Made by a program: the position numbers and the translations under genes | Shown: piece by piece, positions 1-4,598 of the stretch | Numbering within the stretch: the first letter of the stretch is position 1 | Layout of the letters: every line of letters starts with the position of its first letter | DNA from: an uncultured Curvibacter sp. | GTDB lineage: Bacteria > Pseudomonadota > Gammaproteobacteria > Burkholderiales > Burkholderiaceae | Direction: 5' to 3' | NCBI GenBank assembly: GCA_946481355.1 | Contig: CAMLNH010000185.1 | Location: 1 to 5,726 of the forward strand | Length of the DNA: 5,726 nt | Notes under the pieces: model-generated | Databases searched by the model: none | Told to the model about the DNA's origin: nothing | The model's input: only the letters and a program-made list of their open reading frames with translations

Positions 1-1146
1 GACTTGCCAGGCGCAGAAGGCCGCCAGCAGCGCACACACCGAACAGGCCCAGAACACCGCCGACAGCCCAAGGTGGCTGCTGATCACACCGCCCACCAGG
101 CCACCCAGCACCCCCGGCACGCCATACCCCAGCGTGACGTACAGGGCCTGGCCACGGCCACGCAGCCTCCCCGGAAAGTGATGCGAGAGCAACGCGGTAC
201 TGGTCGCATGATGCGCAGCAAACGTGAAGGCGTGCAGCGCCTGCGCCAACAGCAGCACAGGCCACCAGGCCGCCCACTGCGCGGTCATCGCCATGCGTAG
301 GGCCGTGAGCAGTGCGCAGAGAACCAGCCAGCCGGCCAGCGGGAGACGCGGCAACCAGCGGCCCTGGGTATAGAACCAGACGATCTCCACAATGACCGAG
401 ATGCCCCACATGAGGCCGATCGCGTCCTTGCCGTAGCCCAGCGCATCGAGGTGCAGCGAGAGGTAGATGTACATGCCCATGTGAGCCAGCACATGGAACA
501 GCGCCGAGGCGAAGAACCAGCGGATCGCGGGCTGACGCAGTACAGGCCACAGTGAGGGTTTGGGGATGTGGCTCACCTGCTCTTCCTTGAGGTCGGGCAG
601 CCACCATGCACTGGCCGTGACTACGGCCAGGGAGCACACCGTCCAGGCCGGGAAATCCCCCAGACCGCGCCACTCGAACCAGGCCCCGGCCACGAAGACC
701 GTGACCAGAAAGCCCAGCGAACCCCAGAGCCGCACACGGCCATAGCGCTTGGCGTCGAAGGCGCCGCCCGCGCTTACGAGGTGGGCCAACGCGGCCTCGC
801 TCATGGGCATCATGGCGCTGGTGTGCAGAAAGACGATGAAGAGCACCAGCGCGAGCCAGGCCGTGCCCCCGTCGATCCACAGGCCCATCGAGATCAGCAG
901 CGCCGTGGTGGAGGCGTAGCGCAGCAACTTGACGCGTTCCCCCGTGTGATCACTGAGCCAGCCCCAGGCCAGCGGGCCGATCAGGCGCGTGGCCGGCGGC
1001 ACGATCATCAGCAGGCTCAGGGTCATCAGGCTGTAGCCCAGATCCTTGAGCCAGAGCGGCAGGTAGGGATTGAAAAAGCCGATGTGCGCGAAGTAGCTGG
1101 CCGACAGGGCCGAGAAGGGCAGCAGCTGCCGGCGCGCCACCGACAT
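1..1146 (-). CDS. MFS transporter, HcaT-like (phenylpropionate permease-type) family, C-terminus cut by window edge
   Basis: Inner-membrane secondary transporter of the major facilitator superfamily. The 382 visible residues read open to the window edge and consist mostly of hydrophobic segments, about 11-12 likely membrane helices. The first helix region (FFNPYLPLWL, residues 24-33) and the loop after helix 2 (GWLSDHTGERVK, 62-73, a degenerate MFS motif A) fit the phenylpropionate permease-like branch. So do RYGRVRLWGSLGF (134-146) and the late QALHAFTFAAHHA...RGRGQALY block (302-336). E. coli HcaT is about 380 residues, so few residues should be missing. The start at 1146 follows the tautomerase stop by 8 bases with no strong ribosome site, which suggests translational coupling. 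The substrate is unknown: annotations in this branch are loose, and phenylpropionate should not be assumed. The two enzymes upstream suggest an organic acid, which is inference. Confidence 0.9.
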   Translation of the reverse strand, partial: MSVARRQLLPFSALSASYFAHIGFFNPYLPLWLKDLGYSLMTLSLLMIVPPATRLIGPLAWGWLSDHTGERVKLLRYASTTALLISMGLWIDGGTAWLALVLFIVFLHTSAMMPMSEAALAHLVSAGGAFDAKRYGRVRLWGSLGFLVTVFVAGAWFEWRGLGDFPAWTVCSLAVVTASAWWLPDLKEEQVSHIPKPSLWPVLRQPAIRWFFASALFHVLAHMGMYIYLSLHLDALGYGKDAIGLMWGISVIVEIVWFYTQGRWLPRLPLAGWLVLCALLTALRMAMTAQWAAWWPVLLLAQALHAFTFAAHHATSTALLSHHFPGRLRGRGQALYVTLGYGVPGVLGGLVGGVISSHLGLSAVFWACSVCALLAAFCAWQV

Positions 1147-1154
1147 GGCAGGGC

Positions 1155-1343
1155 CTACTTCTTCTCGCTCCAGAGCACGCCGCCCGTGGCCCAGTCCGAC
1201 TTCTTGATGTCGGTGATGATCACGTCGACGGCCTCGGGCGTGCTGCCCAGGGTCTTGACGGTGGCCTCGGTGACGGCCTTGACGAACTCCCTCTTCTGCT
1301 CGGGCGTGCGGCCTTCGAACATCTCGACGCGGATGGTGGGCAT
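1155..1343 (-). CDS. 4-oxalocrotonate tautomerase-like small enzyme (Pro1 tautomerase superfamily)
   Basis: A 62-codon protein that matches the 4-oxalocrotonate tautomerase (4-OT) fold along its whole length, with the same size as the classical enzyme. After removal of the initiator Met, the N-terminal residue is Pro1, the catalytic base of the family. Arg11 is present in EGRTPEQK (9-16), and the aromatic residue at position 50 is Trp instead of Phe. Position 39, an arginine in Pseudomonas 4-OT that helps activate the substrate, is Asp here (AVDVIITD, 37-44). Many 4-OT homologues lack Arg39, so tautomerase chemistry is plausible but the substrate is open. Such proteins normally form hexamers in the cytoplasm. 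The gene lies 12 bases after the aldolase-like stop and 8 bases before the transporter start, indicating one operon. No other genes of a meta-cleavage pathway are visible, so a role in catechol degradation is not supported. Confidence 0.93.
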   Translation of the reverse strand: MPTIRVEMFEGRTPEQKREFVKAVTEATVKTLGSTPEAVDVIITDIKKSDWATGGVLWSEKK

Positions 1344-1350
1344 GGTCTGA

Positions 1351-1355
1351 CTCCT
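1351..1355 (-). promoter_or_regulatory. Ribosome binding site of the tautomerase gene
   Basis: On the minus strand AGGAG directly follows the TGA stop of the aldolase-like gene, 7 bases before the ATG at 1343. It is a strong Shine-Dalgarno match, fixes the start that puts Pro directly after Met, and lets the gene be translated independently within the operon. Confidence 0.8.
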
Positions 1356-2096
1356 TCAGAGTTTGTAGGATGGATCGATCTGGTCAAGCCGGCGCAGCAG
1401 CGCGGGCCATTCGGCATCGCCGTCGCGCTCATCTCCGTCGCCGACCCACTGGGCATAGGTCCTGGCCGCGACCTCGTCGCTGGCCACAAGCACCCGGCCG
1501 CCGGTGGCGGCCATGGCACGCAGCTGGGCACGCGCGGCGCGCTCCAGATGGTGCATGAGCATATAGGCCTCGGCGACGGTGCGGCCCACAGTGAGCGTGC
1601 CGTGGTTCTCCAGGATCAGGCCGTCGAGTTCGCCGAGGTTGGCCACAAGGCGCCGTCCCTCGGCATCGCCCAGGGCCAGGCCCTCGTAGGCATGGCGGCC
1701 GAGACGGCGGAACAGGCGCATGGCGTGCTGCGTCGTCGGCAGCAGGCCGCCGGGCACCATGGCCAGGGCCAGGCCCCATTCGGTGTGCAGGTGCAGCACA
1801 CAGCGCGCGCTGGAACGGGCGGCATGGATGGTGCCGTGGATGGCAAAGCCCGTGGGATTGCCCGCATGCGGCGTATCGTCGAGCTTACGACCCTCGGTGT
1901 CCACCTTGACCAGGTTGGAGGCCGAGACCTCGCTGAACAGCAGGCCGTAGGGATTGATGAGGTAGGCCCCCTCCTCGCCCGGCACGGCGGCAGAGATGTG
2001 GGTGTAGATGGTGTCGTCCCAGCCGTTGAGCGCGGCCAGGCGGTAGGCCGCGGCCAGATCGACGCGCGTGGCGCGCTCGGCCTCGCTCATCGGCAT
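1356..2096 (-). CDS. Class II aldolase/adducin family protein, adducin-like subgroup
   Basis: A 246-residue cytoplasmic protein spanning a full class II aldolase/adducin N-terminal domain. The three expected zinc-binding histidines are visible: His102 and His104 in VLHLHTEWG, and His165 in LENHGTLTVG. HIS (33-35) and INPYGLLFSEVSASNLVKVD (47-66) are typical of the adducin-like group. Two landmarks of sugar-phosphate aldolases such as FucA are missing. The phosphate-binding TGN-type turn is replaced by DDTIYTHIS (27-35). The catalytic Glu (Glu73 in FucA) aligns with Gly83 in NPTGFAIH. A fuculose- or ribulose-phosphate aldolase or epimerase role is therefore unlikely; I infer a metal enzyme on an unknown, probably non-phosphorylated hydroxy- or oxo-acid. 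The ATG at 2096 has only a weak GGCGG upstream; the ATG at 2090 is an alternative start with no better site. The gene heads the probable operon with the tautomerase and transporter. Confidence 0.92.
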   Translation of the reverse strand: MPMSEAERATRVDLAAAYRLAALNGWDDTIYTHISAAVPGEEGAYLINPYGLLFSEVSASNLVKVDTEGRKLDDTPHAGNPTGFAIHGTIHAARSSARCVLHLHTEWGLALAMVPGGLLPTTQHAMRLFRRLGRHAYEGLALGDAEGRRLVANLGELDGLILENHGTLTVGRTVAEAYMLMHHLERAARAQLRAMAATGGRVLVASDEVAARTYAQWVGDGDERDGDAEWPALLRRLDQIDPSYKL

Positions 2097-2190
2097 GTCA
2101 GCGCCGCCCGGCCGCCCGAAGGCGCTGACGCGCCCCCTCGGGGGGCAGAGAGCGACACGCAGTGCGCGAACGTGGGGGCCTGATGGTCAT
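2097..2190. repeat. GC-rich intergenic palindromic repeat, Comamonadaceae-type
   Basis: The gap between aroC and the aldolase-like gene is almost wholly made of inverted repeats. A perfect 9-base pair, GTCAGCGCC (2097-2105) and GGCGCTGAC (2121-2129), encloses a 15-base loop. Next to it, G-CCCCC-TCG-GGGGG-C (2132-2146) forms a tight 6-bp hairpin. Further on come CGCAGTGCG (2158-2166) and a GTGGGGGCC end (2172-2180). The order of a C/G hairpin, then an AGCGA stretch, then GTGGGGGCC resembles a repeat I remember between genes in Acidovorax and relatives. This recognition is from memory and no search was run. There is no T tract on either strand, so it is not a classical intrinsic terminator, although it could slow transcription or protect the aroC mRNA end. 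Confidence 0.6.
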
Positions 2191-2192
2191 GT

Positions 2193-3287
2193 TCAGACGC
2201 TGCCGGGAATCGGGGGCACGGGCAGCTGCACATCACCACACTGGGCGCGGTGCCGCAGCGCGTGGTCCATGAGCACCAAGGCCAGCAGGGCCTCGGCGAT
2301 GGGCGTGGCGCGGATGCCCACGCAGGGGTCGTGACGACCCTTGGTGATGAGCTCGGTCGCCTGACCTTCGGTGGTGATGGACTCGCGCGGGATCAGGATG
2401 GAGCTCGTGGGCTTGATGGCGATGGACACCTCGATGTCCTGCCCGGTACTGATGCCACCGAGCACGCCGCCGGCCTTGTTGCCGACAAAGCCGTTGGGCG
2501 TGAGGCTGTCGCCATGGGTGCTGCCCTTGTCGGCCACGGCCGCGAAACCGGCACCGATCTCCACGCCCTTGACGGCGTTGAGGCCCATCATGGCGTAGGC
2601 GATGTCGGCGTCCAGCTTGTCGTAGAGCGGCTCGCCCAGGCCCACGGGCACCTTTGTGGCCGTCACGCGCAGGCGCGCACCGCAGGAGTCACCGGACTTG
2701 CGCAGCGCTTCCATGTAGTTCTCGAGCGCGGACACATCGGCCACAGGCGCGAAGAAGGGATTGTTCGGCACGTGGTCCCAGGACTCGAAGGGAATGGCGA
2801 GCTCGCCGATCTGCGTCATGCAGCCTCGGAACTCCGTGCCGAACTTTTCCTTCAGCCATTTCTTCGCCACGGCGCCCGCCGCCACCGTGGGGGCAGTGAG
2901 ACGGGCCGAGGAGCGCCCGCCGCCGCGCGGGTCGCGCAGACCGTATTTGCGCCAGTAGGTGTAGTCGGCATGACCGGGGCGGAAGGTCTGCAGGATCTGG
3001 CCGTAGTCCTTGCTGCGCTGGTCGGTGTTGCGGATCAGCAGGGCGATGGGCGTGCCCGTGGTCCGACCCTCGTAGACACCGGAGAGGATCTCCACAGCAT
3101 CAGGCTCGTTGCGCTGGGTCACGAACTTGGACGTGCCGGGGCGGCGGCGGTCGAGTTCGGTCTGGATGTCGGCCTCGGACAAGGCCATGCCGGGTGGGCA
3201 GCCATCGATCACGCAGCCGATGGCCGGGCCGTGGGATTCACCGAAGTTGGTGACCGTGAAGAGGTGTCCGAAGGTGTTGCCGCTCAT
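2193..3287 (-). CDS. aroC: Chorismate synthase
   Basis: Catalyses the last shikimate pathway step, conversion of 5-enolpyruvylshikimate-3-phosphate to chorismate, using reduced FMN in the cytoplasm as a homotetramer. The 364-residue length matches the family (E. coli about 361). All signatures are present: FGESHG (15-20, with the conserved His19), [14 protein letters not shown] (103-116, His106), RGGGRSSAR (121-129), GGISTGQDI (277-285), KPTSSI (292-297), [10 protein letters not shown] (317-326) and [10 protein letters not shown] (341-350). The reading frame stays open upstream to 3353, but the family N-terminus is [10 protein letters not shown], so the start is the ATG at 3287. No Shine-Dalgarno sequence precedes it. 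A GATAAT lies 7 bases upstream of the ATG. The gene is divergent from the cupin gene and is separated from the genes downstream by a hairpin repeat, so it may be transcribed separately from them. Confidence 0.99.
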   Translation of the reverse strand: MSGNTFGHLFTVTNFGESHGPAIGCVIDGCPPGMALSEADIQTELDRRRPGTSKFVTQRNEPDAVEILSGVYEGRTTGTPIALLIRNTDQRSKDYGQILQTFRPGHADYTYWRKYGLRDPRGGGRSSARLTAPTVAAGAVAKKWLKEKFGTEFRGCMTQIGELAIPFESWDHVPNNPFFAPVADVSALENYMEALRKSGDSCGARLRVTATKVPVGLGEPLYDKLDADIAYAMMGLNAVKGVEIGAGFAAVADKGSTHGDSLTPNGFVGNKAGGVLGGISTGQDIEVSIAIKPTSSILIPRESITTEGQATELITKGRHDPCVGIRATPIAEALLALVLMDHALRHRAQCGDVQLPVPPIPGSV

Positions 3288-3375
3288 GGCCGGGATTATC
3301 CCCGACGAACGGCGAGGCCCCTGGAACGGAATATGCATGCTGCACTGCACCATTCCCTAGGGACAGGAGGACCGC
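3288..3375. promoter_or_regulatory. Divergent promoter region between aroC and the cupin gene
   Basis: These 88 bases must hold the promoters for aroC (minus) and the cupin gene (plus). On the minus strand GATAAT (3300-3295) is a 5/6 match to a sigma70 -10 box, inside the near-palindrome CGGGGATAATCCCG, but no good -35 box sits 16-18 bases upstream. Towards the cupin gene there are arms GGAAT (3328-3332) and ATTCC (3352-3356) around two TGCA tetramers, and a perfect 10-base palindrome TCCCTAGGGA (3354-3363). These could be operator half-sites. No regulator gene is visible in the window, and no clear -35/-10 pair for the cupin gene can be named. Confidence 0.4.
3365..3370 (+). promoter_or_regulatory. 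Ribosome binding site of the cupin gene
   Basis: A full consensus AGGAGG lies 5 bases before the ATG at 3376, which fixes that start and predicts efficient translation. It begins directly after the palindrome at 3354-3363, so a protein or RNA structure on the palindrome could affect access to it. Confidence 0.85.
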
Positions 3376-3798
3376 ATGCTGGACCGCACCGCGACCAAGT
3401 TCTCGCACGTCAAACCCGCAGACACGTCGTTCGTCTCGGGCGGGCTGCGGGATTTTTTCCTCTACCGCGACCTGGGCGTCGCCGAGGCCACCAACGGCAA
3501 GGTCATCGCGCACCTGGTCAAGGCAAACATGGCCCCAGAAAAGGGCACGGGCTGGCACCGGCATGAGGCGGATTTCCAGATCGTGATCATGACCAAGGGT
3601 TGGGCCCGCTTCATGTACGAAGACCAGGTGACCCTGGTGGAGGCCGGCGACGTGGTGCACCAGCGCCCGGGCATACGCCACTACCTTTTCGACTACTCCC
3701 CGGACATGGAGTATCTGGAGATCGTCTCGCCGGCCGACTTCAAGACCGTGGACGTGGATCCGGTCTGCCCCATCCCTGACCCGACGCCCTGGAAGTAG
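3376..3798 (+). CDS. Single-domain cupin protein
   Basis: A 140-residue protein with one cupin beta-barrel. Cupin motif 1 is seen at residues 57-75 (GTGWHRHEADFQ, then KG), with metal ligands His61 and His63. The usual Glu of HxHx(3-4)E is Gln68. Motif 2 is at 91-102 (GDVVHQRPGIRH) and supplies His102. The metal site is therefore probably three His with Gln in the acidic position; the metal and any reaction are unknown. There is no signal peptide or membrane segment, so it is cytoplasmic. The N-terminal 50 residues include SGGLRDFFLYRDLGVAEAT (21-39), and the tail after 117 is Pro/Asp-rich (DVDPVCPIPDPTPW). Small cupins of this kind may be dioxygenases, isomerases or sugar/ligand-binding proteins; none can be chosen here. 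The gene stands alone on the plus strand, divergent from aroC and convergent with the GST gene. Confidence 0.87.
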   Translation: MLDRTATKFSHVKPADTSFVSGGLRDFFLYRDLGVAEATNGKVIAHLVKANMAPEKGTGWHRHEADFQIVIMTKGWARFMYEDQVTLVEAGDVVHQRPGIRHYLFDYSPDMEYLEIVSPADFKTVDVDPVCPIPDPTPWK

Positions 3799-4455
3799 TC
3801 AGAACTCCGCATCCAGCTCGTCGATGTCGTCTTCCTCAAGCTTGGCTGCGGCGATCCACTCCTGCATCGCGGGCAGGTCCATGATGCGTTTGCAGTAGGC
3901 TGCGCAGGCTGCGTCCAGGGCCACGTCATACGTCAGGAAACGCGTGACCACCGGCGCATACATGGCGTCTGCCATGCAGGGCTTCTTGCCGAAGAGGTAG
4001 GGTCCGCCGTAGGCGGACAGGCAGTCGTGCCAGATCTCCAGCACGCGGTCGATGTCACCCTGTGCGCGCGACCAGATCTTGTAGCCCGGGAAACTGGCCT
4101 TGATGTTCATGGGCAGGGCCGAACGCAGCGAGGCGAAGCCCGAGTGCATCTCCCCGCAGATGGCGCGACAGTGGGCACGGGCCTTGGCATCCGTAGGCAG
4201 CAGCCTGGCCTCGGGCTTGACCTCGTTGAGGTATTCGCCAATGGCCAGCGTGTCCCAGACCTTGACGCCGTTGTGCTGCAAGGAAGGCACCAGCATGCTG
4301 GGTGCCAGCAGCAGCATCTCGGCCTTCATGGCCGGATCGTCCGGAGGAATGATCTTCTCGGTGAACTCCAGTCCGGCGAGTTTGGCCATGAGCCAGCCGC
4401 GCAGGGCCCAGGCGCCGTAGTTCTTGCTGCTGATCGTCAGGACAGTCTTGGCCAT
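3799..4455 (-). CDS. Glutathione S-transferase family protein
   Basis: A 218-residue cytosolic GST-fold protein of normal family length. The N-terminal thioredoxin-like domain (about 1-80) contains SSKNYGAWALRGWL (9-22), the region where Ser-type GSTs carry the catalytic residue (Ser9 or Ser10 is the candidate), the cis-proline motif VPSL (56-59) and a glutathione-binding WDTLAIGEYL (67-76), with Asp68 in place of the usual Glu or Gln. The helical C-terminal domain (about 90-210) has EMHSGFASLRSALPMN (102-117) and GKKPCMADAMYAPVVTRF (156-173). There the N-capping box, normally Ser/Thr-x-x-Asp, is Cys160-x-x-Asp163. The frame is open to 4578, but the start at 4455 is chosen because GGAG lies 6 bases upstream and the thioredoxin fold begins here. 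Probable role: glutathione conjugation or thiol-dependent reduction/isomerisation; the substrate is not known. Its stop codon directly abuts that of the convergent cupin gene. Confidence 0.93.
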   Translation of the reverse strand: MAKTVLTISSKNYGAWALRGWLMAKLAGLEFTEKIIPPDDPAMKAEMLLLAPSMLVPSLQHNGVKVWDTLAIGEYLNEVKPEARLLPTDAKARAHCRAICGEMHSGFASLRSALPMNIKASFPGYKIWSRAQGDIDRVLEIWHDCLSAYGGPYLFGKKPCMADAMYAPVVTRFLTYDVALDAACAAYCKRIMDLPAMQEWIAAAKLEEDDIDELDAEF

Positions 4456-4598
4456 GGGATGCTCCAGGAAGAGACATGTCCTGCCACGTCGCAAGCCCTG
4501 TGCCAGCCCTGTCGCGGTGCGCTGATCAGCCAGCAGATTGGCCCGCAACTTGCTGCATTTATCCCATCGGTGCCACAAGCCCGCTTTCGGTCCAGCCC
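4456..4598. promoter_or_regulatory. Divergent intergenic region between the GST gene and phaZ
   Basis: This 143-base gap must carry the promoters of both genes. The GST ribosome site GGAG (4465-4462, minus strand) is clear. phaZ has no recognisable Shine-Dalgarno sequence before its ATG. Three short ordered elements stand out: the palindrome GACATGTC (4473-4480), a direct repeat AGCCCTGT at 4494-4501 and 4505-4512 (11-base period, one helical turn), and the perfect palindrome GCTGATCAGC (4521-4530). I could not find a convincing -35/-10 pair on either strand; the most AT-rich stretch is GCATTTAT (4555-4562). Confidence 0.5.

Noticed and set aside
568..1350. A 260-codon open frame on the plus strand
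   Set aside because: It covers the MFS transporter and the tautomerase on the opposite strand, both strongly supported. Its composition is Gln/Arg/His-rich, and it crosses a gene boundary.
2132..2146. Intrinsic terminator after aroC
   Set aside because: The C5/G5 hairpin is strong, but neither strand has the T tract needed for intrinsic termination; it is better described as part of the repeat.
1548..2183. A 211-codon open frame on the plus strand opposite the aldolase-like gene
   Set aside because: It is the antisense shadow of a gene with clear zinc-site motifs, and it ends inside the hairpin repeat.
2098..2190. A 30-codon minus-strand frame between aroC and the aldolase-like gene, with its stop overlapping the aldolase-like start region
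   Set aside because: It is made entirely of the palindromic repeat, has no ribosome site beyond the aroC end, and its Arg/Pro-rich translation is what the repeat gives when read through.
3288..3353. A 22-residue N-terminal extension of chorismate synthase
   Set aside because: The frame is open, but the family starts at MSGNTFGH, the extra residues have no family counterpart, and the segment is needed as promoter space.
2250..3566. A 438-codon open frame on the plus strand opposite aroC
   Set aside because: It is antisense to an unmistakable chorismate synthase and runs into the cupin gene in another frame. Its translation is rich in Gly, Ala, His and Arg with no domain motif, as expected from high third-position GC.
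4456..4578. A 41-residue N-terminal extension of the GST family protein
   Set aside because: The thioredoxin fold begins at MAKTVLT, with a GGAG ribosome site 6 bases before that ATG; the extension would occupy the divergent promoter region.
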